A DNA stretch of 64,000 bases. Source: Alphaproteobacteria bacterium (GTDB lineage Bacteria > Pseudomonadota > Alphaproteobacteria > Paracaedibacterales > CAIULA01). Within the stretch, counting starts at the first letter, position 1. Each line of letters begins with the position of its first letter. A program made the translations under genes and the position numbers. The stretch lies in assembly GCA_019749935.1 (NCBI GenBank), contig JAIEPD010000027.1, forward strand, positions 43,190 to 107,189. The letters run 5' to 3'. The notes under the pieces were generated by a model. The model saw only the letters and a program-made list of their open reading frames with translations. It made no database searches and was not told where the DNA came from. This document shows, in pieces, positions 29,551-38,797 of the stretch.

Positions 29551-30483
29551 TTATATCTTGCTATTGAGAACATTTAAAGACACAGCTATTTTCCCAGCTA
29601 AGGCCGCGTTGTTGACCAACAAAGATTTATTGGCTTTCATGGTTTTACCAACCGACAACTCAGCAATTCTTGCCAAAATAAAGGGGGTTACGGCTTTCCC
29701 TTTTATTCCTTGTTGAATCGCCTCTAACGTTGCCATTTGAATCCATTTTTCAACAATACTCCCCTCAAGCGAGTCTATAGATGGAACAGGGTTTGCTACA
29801 ACCATGCCCGTTAATCCTAATTTCCAATTGATATCTGCAAGGGATGTGATTTCCTCTGGGCTTTTAAGACACCCAGTTAAAGGATATTCGCTTTCTTTTG
29901 TAAAAAATAAGGGAAAATGATTCGTATTGTAGCCAATGACAGGAACACCTTGAGTTTCTAGATACTCAAGTGTTTTAGGAATATCTAAAATTGATTTAGC
30001 TCCGCTACACACCACAAGCACAGGTGTCTTTGATAATTCAGTCAAATCAGCTGAGATATCAAAGGTCTCTTCTGCCCCTCTATGAACACCGCCAAGCCCA
30101 CCTGTTGAAAAAACGCGAATTCCTGCATAGAAAGCGCAAAGCATTGTGGCCGACACTGTTGTAGCACCTAACCTTTTCTCTGAAAGGCAATACGCAATAT
30201 CTGCTCTGCTGATTTTTAAAATATCTTTATGCGTTGCGAATAATTCTAGCTCATCCTCATCTAAACCCACATGAATATAACCATCCACAAGGCCAATCAC
30301 AGCTGGCACAGCTCCTGCCTCAGTGATTGCTGACATCATTTTTTTAGTAATTTCTAGGTTATCAGGATAAGGAAGCCCATGAGAAATCACTGTCGATTCG
30401 AGCGCAACAATAGGCGTGTTCTTTTGAAGGGCCTTTTGAACTTGAGTGCCAAATTTTAAAAAAGCCGAAAATTGTTTATTCAT
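29551..30483 (-). CDS. psuG: Pseudouridine-5'-phosphate glycosidase
   Basis: A 310-residue PsuG. Motifs: VALESTVISHGLPYPDN near the start, TTVSATMLCAFYAGI, VFSTGGLGGVHRGAE, VVCSGAKSILD, PVIGYNTNHFP and ANPVPSID. It reversibly converts pseudouridine 5'-phosphate to ribose 5-phosphate and uracil. It overlaps the 3' end of psuK by 8 bp, which fits translational coupling with the kinase that supplies its substrate. Together they let the cell salvage pseudouridine from RNA breakdown. Confidence 0.95.
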   Translation of the reverse strand: MNKQFSAFLKFGTQVQKALQKNTPIVALESTVISHGLPYPDNLEITKKMMSAITEAGAVPAVIGLVDGYIHVGLDEDELELFATHKDILKISRADIAYCLSEKRLGATTVSATMLCAFYAGIRVFSTGGLGGVHRGAEETFDISADLTELSKTPVLVVCSGAKSILDIPKTLEYLETQGVPVIGYNTNHFPLFFTKESEYPLTGCLKSPEEITSLADINWKLGLTGMVVANPVPSIDSLEGSIVEKWIQMATLEAIQQGIKGKAVTPFILARIAELSVGKTMKANKSLLVNNAALAGKIAVSLNVLNSKI

Positions 30484-31411
30484 AAGTTTTCATTCTTTCT
30501 TGAAGTGCATTTTTCGATATCATGCCGTAACTTCTCCCAGTTACCTCAACAACAAGGCTTGAAGCTATCAAGCCCAAATGGATGATCTCTTGAATTGGTT
30601 TCTTGTTTTCACTTACGAGTTCTTCGATAACGACAGAAGCAAACGCATCCCCTGCTCCCTTTGTATCATTCACCTTTGCAGGCAAAGCGGCAACAATTCC
30701 TTTATAATCAGATGTATTCACACAAACCCCTTCACTACCTAAAGTTACAAAGACGTTTAAGATTCCCTGATTTCGTAAGATATCAGAAGCCCTTAGGGCT
30801 TGCTCGTGCGTTTCAATTTTCTCGTTAATCAAACAAGAAGCTTCTTCTTTATTCATAAACAATCCATCAAAATAAGGCAGCGCAGAAATGGCTCGCTTGG
30901 CTAATATAGACGCCGCAATCACTCCAAAAAGTTTTGTTGTCTTAGGTTTATGAGTTGCTATAAAGGATATGGCTTCTTCAGTCAAATCAGTATCAATAAC
31001 CCAAGTTTTAAAATTAGCCATTTCCGTTAACAAAGATTCAAGAAATTTTGGATTTAAAAGAGCGTAAATCTCAGTTCTTGCTACATTTAATAAAAATTCG
31101 CCATCTGGGCCTGTGACAAAAACAATGGATGCTGTTGGCTGTTTGTCAAATTTAGCAATATATTGATGATTAATCCCTGATTTCTGTAAAGTTTGAATCA
31201 TTAATTCACCATGAGGATCATCACCTACTGCACTCATAATGCTAACGTCTTGGCCCAAGTTTTTTAAGTTTTGGGCAATATTGTGAATAACACCGCCAAG
31301 AGTGTACTTGAAAGTATAAGGGGTAAAATCAACAGGAAACCTACTCAAAGAAGATATAGATGTCCAGTCGACATTAAGACCCCCTATACATAAAATTCCC
31401 TTTTTAGTCAT
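30476..31411 (-). CDS. psuK: PfkB-family kinase, probable pseudouridine kinase
   Basis: A 311-residue ribokinase-fold enzyme. N-terminal CIGGLNVDWTS and FTPYTFKYTLGGVIHNIAQNL are the substrate-binding part, and the C-terminal VNDTKGAGDAFASVV contains the anion hole and catalytic Asp of the PfkB family. The gene order psuK-psuG with an overlap points to phosphorylation of pseudouridine. It begins 29 bp after the stop of the APH-like kinase gene, so the three may be one transcript. Confidence 0.92.
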   Translation of the reverse strand: MTKKGILCIGGLNVDWTSISSLSRFPVDFTPYTFKYTLGGVIHNIAQNLKNLGQDVSIMSAVGDDPHGELMIQTLQKSGINHQYIAKFDKQPTASIVFVTGPDGEFLLNVARTEIYALLNPKFLESLLTEMANFKTWVIDTDLTEEAISFIATHKPKTTKLFGVIAASILAKRAISALPYFDGLFMNKEEASCLINEKIETHEQALRASDILRNQGILNVFVTLGSEGVCVNTSDYKGIVAALPAKVNDTKGAGDAFASVVIEELVSENKKPIQEIIHLGLIASSLVVEVTGRSYGMISKNALQERMKTYE

Positions 31412-31440
31412 TTTTCACCATTTTAAGTTTTTTCTTTATT

Positions 31441-32361
31441 TTAAAATGTCTTTATCTTTTCAAAGAGTTTAATCATCGTTAAAAAATCACTTAAGTTATT
31501 AAGATTATCTTCAATCGCCCAACAAGCAGTCAAAACAGATTGAACATATCCCCAATCTAAAAGACGTTCATAATTCATCTGAAGACCATTTGCAAACAAA
31601 TGTAATCGATTATTGATAATTTCATGAGCATTCGTTTGCTCTAAAAGATTAATAAAAGGATTGCGCAAAAATGCGCCTACCTCAAAGGCAAACTCACCCA
31701 CAATTCCTTTTGGATCAATCACAATCCATTCATGATTATTGTTTAAAAGGATATTTTGATGATGCAAATCACCATGCAATAGGTACAAATCGCTCTGGGT
31801 ACTTAAGAGAGATTTTGAGTACTCTTTAGCCCTTTTGAGAGAATCACTTGGAATTCTTGGATCATTAAATTGTTCCAATAAACTTAGCCAGTTGTTGATG
31901 GATGGAAAATGAGCAACGTCTTTTTCTAGAATTGGAATTCGATGTAACTTTTTCATTGTTTCAATGGCGGTATTGGTTGCCCGATCATCATTTACCGGAA
32001 ACATCGTACTAAGGGGAGCTCCAGGCAGGACTGCCTCTATTAAAATGGCTCCCTTATCAATTTCTGAATCAAGAAGCTCAACGCAACCATTCCCTTGGTA
32101 ATGCTGCAAGGCGTTTTGCTCATTTAAAAGTTCTTCGTTTGAGACCATCATTTTTAAAACAGCAGGTGATTTGTAGAGAGAGCTATAAGCAGTAGCTACA
32201 AAACTATAGGTAAGATTATCAAAAGGTTTTAAATCTTGCAGTTGCCATTTGTTTGAAAAATACTGAATGAGTGCTGGCAGGTTAGAAACCCAAACTTTCC
32301 CCTTATCTCTCCAGATATTTATCATTCGTTCTTCGAATTTTTTTGATAGATTCACAAACAT
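31441..32361 (-). CDS. APH(6)/hydroxyurea-type phosphotransferase family kinase
   Basis: A 306-residue protein-kinase-like fold enzyme. LYLLHGDLHHQNILLNN has the catalytic HGDxHxxN and EWIVIDPKGIVGE the Mg-binding DPKG; both fit the family of streptomycin 6-phosphotransferase and hydroxyurea phosphotransferase. The N-lobe has SLYKSPAVLKMMV. Despite the family name, resistance should not be assumed. It sits 29 bp upstream of psuK, suggesting that it phosphorylates a sugar or nucleoside-related compound or is simply cotranscribed. Confidence 0.82.
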   Translation of the reverse strand: MFVNLSKKFEERMINIWRDKGKVWVSNLPALIQYFSNKWQLQDLKPFDNLTYSFVATAYSSLYKSPAVLKMMVSNEELLNEQNALQHYQGNGCVELLDSEIDKGAILIEAVLPGAPLSTMFPVNDDRATNTAIETMKKLHRIPILEKDVAHFPSINNWLSLLEQFNDPRIPSDSLKRAKEYSKSLLSTQSDLYLLHGDLHHQNILLNNNHEWIVIDPKGIVGEFAFEVGAFLRNPFINLLEQTNAHEIINNRLHLFANGLQMNYERLLDWGYVQSVLTACWAIEDNLNNLSDFLTMIKLFEKIKTF

Positions 32362-32416
32362 TCTCCCCTTCAGAAACAGCTATATCACGAAAAAGGGGCT
32401 AAAGTATCGGTTTATC

Positions 32417-33535
32417 CTAAAAGACTATATCATATCTTGTATTAGGCCCTGCTCCCGGAAGGCGATAGAAGCATTTTTTTGCCAAAAGATCTGCAAGATC
32501 ACGGGTTGCTGTTGCCTTGGAACAGCCTGTTAAAGTCATGTATTTTTGCGCATTCATTCCGCCTTTAAACCCTGATGATCCCTCTAAAAACATACGATGG
32601 ATAACTTTTTCTTGTCTTTCATTAAGCTCTTGGTTATGTTCTCTCCAAAATTTCGTTTTCTTAAGAACAAAAAGAATTTGTTCTTTCGATTCAAGTTGTG
32701 ACTGGTAAATAAGATTAACAAAAAACGCCACCCATTCCGTTATCTCTAAAGAATAGCCGCTGGCTAAATGGAGCATGTTATAATATTGCTTTCTGTTTTT
32801 TTGGATCGTACTTGAGAGACTAAATAGGATTGGAGTTCCTATATCCTGAGAAAGAGCTTTTTCCGCAATTGCCCTTCCTATGCGCCCATTTCCATCTATA
32901 AAAGGGTGAATACTTTCAAAATATAAATGCGCGACGGCTGCCCTCAGGGGACCGGGTAGATTTTTCTCACCTGTTTTCGGCTCTGTTTGATTAAACCATT
33001 TTATAAAGGCATCCATTTCACTCTCAAGCCTTTCTGGAGGCGGAGCCTCGTAGTAAACCCTTTCTCGCCCAATAGGCCCTGAAATAATTTGCATGGGTTC
33101 TGTATTTTTGCGCCAGTTTCCAACCTCTTCATTCAAAAAATGGGAATCACCCATAACCATTCTATGCCAATCAAAAAGTTTTTCTTTTGATAGGGGCTGA
33201 TTAAAGGTACTGCGAACATCGAGCATTAACTCAGCAATACCAGAAGCCCTTCTATCTGAGACCGTTGGATCAGAATTTGGTAGCCCCAGATTGAAACGAA
33301 TAGAAGAGCGAACATCCTCCTCTATAAGCATTTCTCCTTCTATTTCAGAAGTTTTGAGAGCCTCAAGAACCATCAAATCAATTAAGGTATCCGTTACCGA
33401 AACATCAGGGAGCTGACCTATTGCCCCCACAAGAAGGCTTGTTTCTTGAGCGTACAGATAAAGAACATTTTGAATCTCTGTAACGCTATATTGAAATTTC
33501 GGCCAAAGGGGATTTTGCCAGTTGTAACGCATCAT
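32417..33535 (-). CDS. Fic family protein with N-terminal DUF4172-like domain
   Basis: 372 residues. The Fic core is HPFIDGNGRIGRAIAEKAL (~215-233), a complete HPFxxGNGRxxR motif expected to transfer AMP or a related group to hydroxyl side chains. An inhibitory motif [S/T]xxxE[G/N] is present as TSEIEG near residue 62, so this is a class II Fic with its own N-terminal brake. A flap region (SGPIGRERVYYEAPPPERL) precedes the core. The C-terminal ~80 residues (NAQKYMTLTGCSKATATRDLADLL) form a winged helix-turn-helix likely to bind DNA. Immediately upstream lies a promoter covered by inverted repeats, suggesting autoregulation. No toxin partner is adjacent. Confidence 0.92.
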   Translation of the reverse strand: MMRYNWQNPLWPKFQYSVTEIQNVLYLYAQETSLLVGAIGQLPDVSVTDTLIDLMVLEALKTSEIEGEMLIEEDVRSSIRFNLGLPNSDPTVSDRRASGIAELMLDVRSTFNQPLSKEKLFDWHRMVMGDSHFLNEEVGNWRKNTEPMQIISGPIGRERVYYEAPPPERLESEMDAFIKWFNQTEPKTGEKNLPGPLRAAVAHLYFESIHPFIDGNGRIGRAIAEKALSQDIGTPILFSLSSTIQKNRKQYYNMLHLASGYSLEITEWVAFFVNLIYQSQLESKEQILFVLKKTKFWREHNQELNERQEKVIHRMFLEGSSGFKGGMNAQKYMTLTGCSKATATRDLADLLAKKCFYRLPGAGPNTRYDIVF

Positions 33536-33557
33536 GTTCTAACGCAAAAAAGGACAC

Positions 33558-33631
33558 TTGAGCCGATTATAGCACCCTATCGGCTCAATTATCAACAAAT
33601 TATGATCCGATATCGGTCTAGAATCGGCTCA
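33558..33631 (-). promoter_or_regulatory. fic promoter with palindromic operator
   Basis: On the minus strand, TTGATA (33590-33595) and TATAAT (33566-33571) are separated by 18 bp, a near-consensus housekeeping promoter for fic. A perfect 10-bp inverted repeat, TTGAGCCGAT (33558-33567) and ATCGGCTCAA (33579-33588), spans the spacer and the -10 element. A further half-site ATCGGCTCA lies at 33623-33631. A protein bound here would block RNA polymerase; the helix-turn-helix of the Fic protein itself is the obvious candidate. Confidence 0.8.
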
Positions 33632-33790
33632 CATAGAATCAATTGATTCTTATTTTATGTGATGCTAACGATTGAATAAAAATAAATTTGATCAAAAAAC
33701 CAACAAAATTAAATATTATAAATAGAGCGCTTGAATTTCGAGCGGAACGAGCTTATATAAATTTAAATTTATTAAAGAGGAGGAATGTAA

Positions 33791-35044
33791 TTGCAATTAG
33801 CCAGAAAATATTTACAAACACTGTTAATGATGATTTTTGTGACTTCCTATTCACTGGCGGCTGAGCAAGCTAGTAGAAACCCAGAAATTGATCGATTGCA
33901 TGAGGCTTATAGCCGTAAATTCCCAACCTCAGAAACTTCCATTGAAGCACAGCTTGATCAGCTTGATCCTCTCTTTCAAGAGGCTAAAACTGCGGGGCGC
34001 CCTATTTATGTTGTGTTTGGTGCAATAGGAATGGAGGGTTTTCACTTTAAACTCCCAGAAAAAAACCCATTTGTTATCTGGCTTTTAGACTATGTAGTCC
34101 CTATTCCTCACACCAGTGAAGAGTTATTACAAAATAAATCAGGAATGGAGAATCTTCGTAATGCCTATAATGCGACCAAACCAAACAAACAATACGATGA
34201 CCTTACAGATGATGAGCTTATAGATTTTTGCATAAAGTTGATTAATGACCCATGTGTAATTTCGGGAAATGTTTTTGATCCTAACTTATATAAGGGTCTT
34301 TCATCTCGGTATTCAGGAGCTGTCAGATTAGTTACAACAGATTATGGTGTAACGGAAAAGAAAGATTTTTCCGCCGAAACCTTACAACACTATATGCAAT
34401 TATTAGAAAAAACCACAGGCGTAATGGCATTTGATGTTTGTCATTTTTGGTCAGACTTTGAAGACGATGTACTTGAGGCATATGTGGAGATAAAAAATAT
34501 AAAAACAAGTGAAGGATATCACGAAGAAGAGCTCAAAGAGTTCAAAGGGAAAAGTTTCACTTCTTTATCTGATGAGGAATGGGCAAAGTTTAAAGCAATA
34601 GAAAAAGAATTGCTTGCAAAACGTAGACCGTTTGACATGCATGATGAGGCCTTTTTTACATCTTTTAAACAAGCTGTTTTGAACAAAATACGCACAAAAT
34701 ATGCAAATCAATTCGAAAATGGAGCATCTCTGCCAACACCACAATCATCAATGATCTTGGAAATCCGTGAAAGTACTTGGAAGTATTACGATTTGTTCTT
34801 AGAAGAGGATCAGGAGGAATATAAATTATTGTGGCGCACAGTCTTCAATAGCAGTCTTTTTGATGACTGGAAGAGAGAAATTGCAAACTCTCACAGTCAG
34901 ATTTTGAAAGAATTCACTTCTCAACCTGCTTTCTCAGAATATGATGTAACCTCAGTCAGAGGAATATTCCCCTATTGGGCGGAACGCGAAGGTGCTTGGT
35001 TTACAAGTGAACCTTCTGGTTATGTCTTAATTAAAAGAAGATGA
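33791..35044 (+). CDS. Secreted hypothetical protein
   Basis: 417 residues beginning with a clear signal peptide (RKYLQTLLMMIFVTSYSLAAEQ). The start is TTG at 33791, 7 nt after a strong GAGGAGG; the ATG at 33785 is followed at once by a stop. The mature part is acidic and mixed alpha/beta with PIYVVFGAIGMEGFHF, a DDLTDDELIDF helix, AFDVCHFWSDFEDDVLEAY and a C-terminal GIFPYWAEREGAWF. I recognise no family and see no catalytic triad. It is flanked by the fic control region and a terminator, so it is transcribed alone. In a host-associated bacterium it could be an exported factor, but that is speculative. Confidence 0.75.
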   Translation: MQLARKYLQTLLMMIFVTSYSLAAEQASRNPEIDRLHEAYSRKFPTSETSIEAQLDQLDPLFQEAKTAGRPIYVVFGAIGMEGFHFKLPEKNPFVIWLLDYVVPIPHTSEELLQNKSGMENLRNAYNATKPNKQYDDLTDDELIDFCIKLINDPCVISGNVFDPNLYKGLSSRYSGAVRLVTTDYGVTEKKDFSAETLQHYMQLLEKTTGVMAFDVCHFWSDFEDDVLEAYVEIKNIKTSEGYHEEELKEFKGKSFTSLSDEEWAKFKAIEKELLAKRRPFDMHDEAFFTSFKQAVLNKIRTKYANQFENGASLPTPQSSMILEIRESTWKYYDLFLEEDQEEYKLLWRTVFNSSLFDDWKREIANSHSQILKEFTSQPAFSEYDVTSVRGIFPYWAEREGAWFTSEPSGYVLIKRR

Positions 35045-35059
35045 AACATCGGTAGATTG

Positions 35060-35105
35060 AAAGAATTCGCTGATTGGAAAACAGTCGATTCTTTGAATTT
35101 TTTAA
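35060..35105. terminator. Bidirectional intrinsic terminator
   Basis: AAAGAATTCG.CTG (35060-35072) pairs with CAG.CGATTCTTT (35082-35094) and is followed by GAATTTTTTAA. It ends transcription of the secreted protein gene and lies just past the stop codon of the convergent HIT gene. Confidence 0.7.
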
Positions 35106-35109
35106 TTCA

Positions 35110-35517
35110 TCAAAAAGCTAATAACTGTTTTAGATCATCGATCATTTTATCTTTTTGATCTGCAGCATAAGATATAGAACCCTTTAGGCCAATCACTGGA
35201 TCAGGCCAAGCTAAATCTGTTTTAAACCGTGCCACAATGTGAATATGAAGTTGAGGAACCATATTGCCAAAGGCTGCAATATTAATTTTGTCTGCTTTTG
35301 TATAATCTTGAAAGGTTTTAGAAACGAAAGAAATTTCTTCAATCAGTGTATGCTGCTGTTTGATTTCAAGCGATGAGATTTCAGTGATATCAGAAAGACA
35401 TGGCACCAAAATCAGCCACGGAAAACGACTATCATCTTGAAGTAAAACACGACATAAGGGCAAGTTTGTTATAAAAAACTTGCCCTTTTCGAGTCGTTCA
35501 TCGATGGAAAACAACAT
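35110..35517 (-). CDS. HIT domain protein
   Basis: A 135-residue histidine-triad superfamily protein. The active-site motif is VPQLHIHIVARFKTDLAWPDPV, with two of the usual three His (HIHIVA), as in a common proteobacterial HIT subgroup. Upstream RFPWLILVPC matches the WLILVPR-type motif. These proteins hydrolyse nucleoside phosphate derivatives such as diadenosine tetraphosphate; the true substrate is unknown. It starts 9 bp after the lon stop in the same direction. Confidence 0.87.
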   Translation of the reverse strand: MLFSIDERLEKGKFFITNLPLCRVLLQDDSRFPWLILVPCLSDITEISSLEIKQQHTLIEEISFVSKTFQDYTKADKINIAAFGNMVPQLHIHIVARFKTDLAWPDPVIGLKGSISYAADQKDKMIDDLKQLLAF

Positions 35518-35526
35518 CTGCTCCAG

Positions 35527-37938
35527 TTACATCACTGTTACAGTTTTATCATCTTTTTCTGGATTAAACTGTTTGTTTTCTCCAGCATTTTCTGATTCCT
35601 CAAAAGGAATCGGTTTAGGCTGATAAGTTAAGGTAATTTTTAAAGCGTCATCCACAGTTCGAACGGGAATAATTGTCAGACCCACTTTCACATTATCTGG
35701 AATTTCAGCTAAATCTTTTTCGTTATCCACAGGAATCACAACTGTTTTAATGCCGCCTCTGTGCGCTGCCAAGAGCTTTTCCTTTAATCCGCCAATCTGA
35801 AGGACACGGCCACGCAGGGTGATCTCACCGGTCATTGCCACATCTTTTCGAACGGGAATCCCTGTAAAAGCTGAAACAATTGCCGTACACATAGCAACAC
35901 CTGCAGAAGGACCATCCTTAGGGATTGCTCCCTCTGGGACGTGGATATGGATATCTCTTTTCTCAAACAGATTTGCTTTCAAGCCAAAATGGTGGGAACG
36001 CACCCGCACATAACTTAATGCTGCTTGAATTGATTCTTGCATCACGTCGCCCAGCTTTCCTGTAAACAGGGGCTTTCCTTTGCCGGGAAGGATAATGGCT
36101 TCTATTGACATCAATTCTCCCCCAACCTCTGTCCAAGCTAAACCGGTTGAAACACCCACTACATCATCTTCTTCTGCCTGGCCATAATGATAACGCGGAA
36201 CACCTGCAAACTTTCCAAGATTCTCCTTGGTTATTTCGATCGCCTTCAATTCTGTTACCAAAATCTCTTTAATGGCTTTTCTGCAAAGATTTGCAATCTC
36301 CCGCTCAAGATTTCGAACACCTGCCTCACGCGTATAGGTTTGAATCAGTAATTTCAACGCCTCATCTTGAATCGTCAATTCTGATTTCTTTAATCCATGT
36401 GTTTCCATTTGTTTTGGTATCAAATGGTTTTTAGAAATCATCATCTTTTCGTCTTCGGTATAACCCGGCAAACGAATGACCTCCATACGATCTAGAAGCG
36501 GTTGCGGCATTTTAAGAGTGTTGGCCGTTGTCACAAACATCACATCTGATAAATCGTAATCAACCTCAAGATAATGATCATTAAAGGTTGCGTTTTGTTC
36601 TGGATCCAATACCTCAAGAAGCGCTGACGCTGGATCGCCGCGCCAATCACTGCCAAGTTTATCAATTTCATCAAGAAGGAATAAGGGGTTAGAACTTTTT
36701 CCTTTTTTCATACCTTGCACAATTTTACCAGGCATAGATCCAATATAAGTCCTTCTGTGGCCTCTAATCTCAGATTCATCCCTAACACCGCCCAAGGATA
36801 TGCGCACAAAATTACGGCCTGTAGCTTGCGCAATCGATTTCCCCAAAGATGTTTTACCGACACCGGGTGGCCCAACAAGGCAAAGGATCTGACCTTTGAC
36901 CTTCCCAACGCGCGCTTGAACAGCTAGATATTCAAGGATTCTTTCTTTAACCTTTTCAAGGCCATAGTGATCACTATTTAAAATAGCCTCAGCTTCCTTT
37001 AAGTCTCTTTTCACCTTGCTTCTCTGTTGCCAAGGAATTGAGAGTAGCCAATCAAGATAGTTTCTAACAACCGTTGCTTCTGCAGACGATTGATTCATAG
37101 TTCTCAGTTTCTTAACTTCAGAAGCAGCTTTCAGTTTTGCTTCTTTGGAAAGTTTAGTTTTTTTAATTCTGTCTTCTAACTCTGAGACTTCATCCTTACC
37201 ATCTTCCCCTTCGCCCAGCTCTTTATTGATCGCTTTTAGCTGTTCGTTCAGGTAATACTCCCTCTGTGTTTTCTCCATTTGCTTCTTGACACGGGTGCGT
37301 ATCTTCTTTTCAACATGAAGAACATTGTTTTCATTTTCTATGAATTCAAGAACTTTCTCGAGTCGTTCATTGATGTTTGCTGTTTCAAGCAACACTTGCT
37401 TTTCAGGAATTCGTAACGTAAAGTATGAGGCGATTGTATCCGCAAGTTTCGCGGGATCATCAATTTGATTAATCGTTACCAGAACATCTGGTGGAATCTT
37501 GCGATTTAATTTTATATATTGCTCAAACTGTGCAATGACAGTCCGGCAAAGCGCTTCCATTTCTTCATCATCGTTTTCAAGTTCAATGATATCTTCAACG
37601 TGCGCTACAAAATAACTTTCTTGTAAATCATATTTAAGGACTTTGACACGCTTGATGCCTTCAACCAAAACTTTAACTGTCCCATCAGGCAGTTTAAGTA
37701 ATTGTAAAATTGTGCCAACAGTTCCAACTATATAAAGATCATGAGCCTCAGGAGAATCGTGAGCAGCATTTTTTTGCGTGACAAGAAGAATCTGTTTGTG
37801 ATCCTCTTGCATAACCTCTTCCAAAGCCCTAACAGATTTCTCGCGGCCAACAAATAACGGCACAATCATATGAGGAAAGACAACAATATCGCGCAGTGGC
37901 AAAACTGGGTATTTTATTCCTTGTTTTAAATCAAGCAT
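35527..37938 (-). CDS. lon: ATP-dependent protease Lon
   Basis: An 803-residue LonA. The N-terminal substrate-binding domain starts [20 protein letters not shown]. The AAA+ module has [15 protein letters not shown] (Walker A) and [11 protein letters not shown] (Walker B). The protease domain has [12 protein letters not shown] with the catalytic Ser and [18 protein letters not shown] with the catalytic Lys. It degrades damaged and regulatory proteins in the cytoplasm, typically including antitoxins. The C-terminal ~25 residues are a charged tail. In many alphaproteobacteria lon follows clpX; here they are 22 kb apart. Confidence 0.98.
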   Translation of the reverse strand: MLDLKQGIKYPVLPLRDIVVFPHMIVPLFVGREKSVRALEEVMQEDHKQILLVTQKNAAHDSPEAHDLYIVGTVGTILQLLKLPDGTVKVLVEGIKRVKVLKYDLQESYFVAHVEDIIELENDDEEMEALCRTVIAQFEQYIKLNRKIPPDVLVTINQIDDPAKLADTIASYFTLRIPEKQVLLETANINERLEKVLEFIENENNVLHVEKKIRTRVKKQMEKTQREYYLNEQLKAINKELGEGEDGKDEVSELEDRIKKTKLSKEAKLKAASEVKKLRTMNQSSAEATVVRNYLDWLLSIPWQQRSKVKRDLKEAEAILNSDHYGLEKVKERILEYLAVQARVGKVKGQILCLVGPPGVGKTSLGKSIAQATGRNFVRISLGGVRDESEIRGHRRTYIGSMPGKIVQGMKKGKSSNPLFLLDEIDKLGSDWRGDPASALLEVLDPEQNATFNDHYLEVDYDLSDVMFVTTANTLKMPQPLLDRMEVIRLPGYTEDEKMMISKNHLIPKQMETHGLKKSELTIQDEALKLLIQTYTREAGVRNLEREIANLCRKAIKEILVTELKAIEITKENLGKFAGVPRYHYGQAEEDDVVGVSTGLAWTEVGGELMSIEAIILPGKGKPLFTGKLGDVMQESIQAALSYVRVRSHHFGLKANLFEKRDIHIHVPEGAIPKDGPSAGVAMCTAIVSAFTGIPVRKDVAMTGEITLRGRVLQIGGLKEKLLAAHRGGIKTVVIPVDNEKDLAEIPDNVKVGLTIIPVRTVDDALKITLTYQPKPIPFEESENAGENKQFNPEKDDKTVTVM

Positions 37939-38106
37939 AAGAGCCCCTCCATTTAGCTAGAACTTACTTTGTAATTTAGCACGGACAGAATCAAAAGAAC
38001 AAGGAATCTGAAAGCTAAAAGCAGTAAAAACAAAAGATTGCTTGTACAAATTGCTATATATAAACCAATATGGAGTGTTGATTCCCCATCCTTAAGGAAA
38101 TTAAAC

Positions 38107-38712
38107 ATGATAAAAAACATAGTTTTTGATATTGGCAATGTGCTTGTGAAATGGGCACCGCTTGATACTGTTAATAAGGTATTTCCGCATCACCCAAACA
38201 CTTTTGAATTAAATCAAAAGATTTTTAAATCCCCCACCTGGATGGATCTGAATCGCGGAAAAATGAGCGAAAAAGAAGCTGTTCAAATATATAACCAAGA
38301 GCTTGGGATTTCTATTTCCGAACTTGAGAACTTAATGGATCAGGCGAAGCAAGGCCTTACCCCTATTAAAGGGAGCTTTGAATTATTGCAAGCCCTTTAT
38401 GATAAAGGCTATGCGATTTATTCCATAACTGATAATGTCCATGAGATTGTTCATTTTCTTAAACAAAAATATACTTTTTTTGATAAGTTCATAGGCGCTT
38501 CTATTTCAGCAGATCTTGGCGTTTTAAAGCCCAATGAAGAAATATACCGTTACCTTTTAAATACATATCATTTAAAAGCTGAAGAGTGCGTTTTTATAGA
38601 TGACCTATTTATAAATATCGAAGGCGCTAAAAAAGTTGGCATGAATGGTATCCAATTTATCACAGCCGAAGCTTGTAAGGATGAATTAGTAACGCTTGGA
38701 GTTGAATTTTAA
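38107..38712 (+). CDS. HAD-superfamily hydrolase (subfamily IA)
   Basis: A ~201-residue HAD phosphatase. Motif I is VFDIGNVLVKW, where Asn replaces the usual second Asp (DxGN, common in this subgroup). Motif II is YSITDN, the conserved Lys lies in GVLKPNEEIY, and motif IV is CVFIDDLFINI. The ATG at 38107 follows AAGGA and begins right at the domain, so the longer frame from 38038 is rejected. It resembles YihX-type sugar-phosphate phosphatases; the substrate is not known. Its end overlaps the extended frame of the following gene. Confidence 0.87.
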   Translation: MIKNIVFDIGNVLVKWAPLDTVNKVFPHHPNTFELNQKIFKSPTWMDLNRGKMSEKEAVQIYNQELGISISELENLMDQAKQGLTPIKGSFELLQALYDKGYAIYSITDNVHEIVHFLKQKYTFFDKFIGASISADLGVLKPNEEIYRYLLNTYHLKAEECVFIDDLFINIEGAKKVGMNGIQFITAEACKDELVTLGVEF

Positions 38713-38797
38713 AATCAATTTTAGGATGATGTTTGGAAGTCGTTTTAAGTTTCAGATCAAACTAGAAGAACTACAAACTAAAAAAGGGATTTCCCTA

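Noticed and set aside
31441..32361. Aminoglycoside resistance gene
   Set aside because: The APH(6)-like motifs show only family membership; position next to psuK and lack of mobile-element signs make acquired resistance an unsupported claim.
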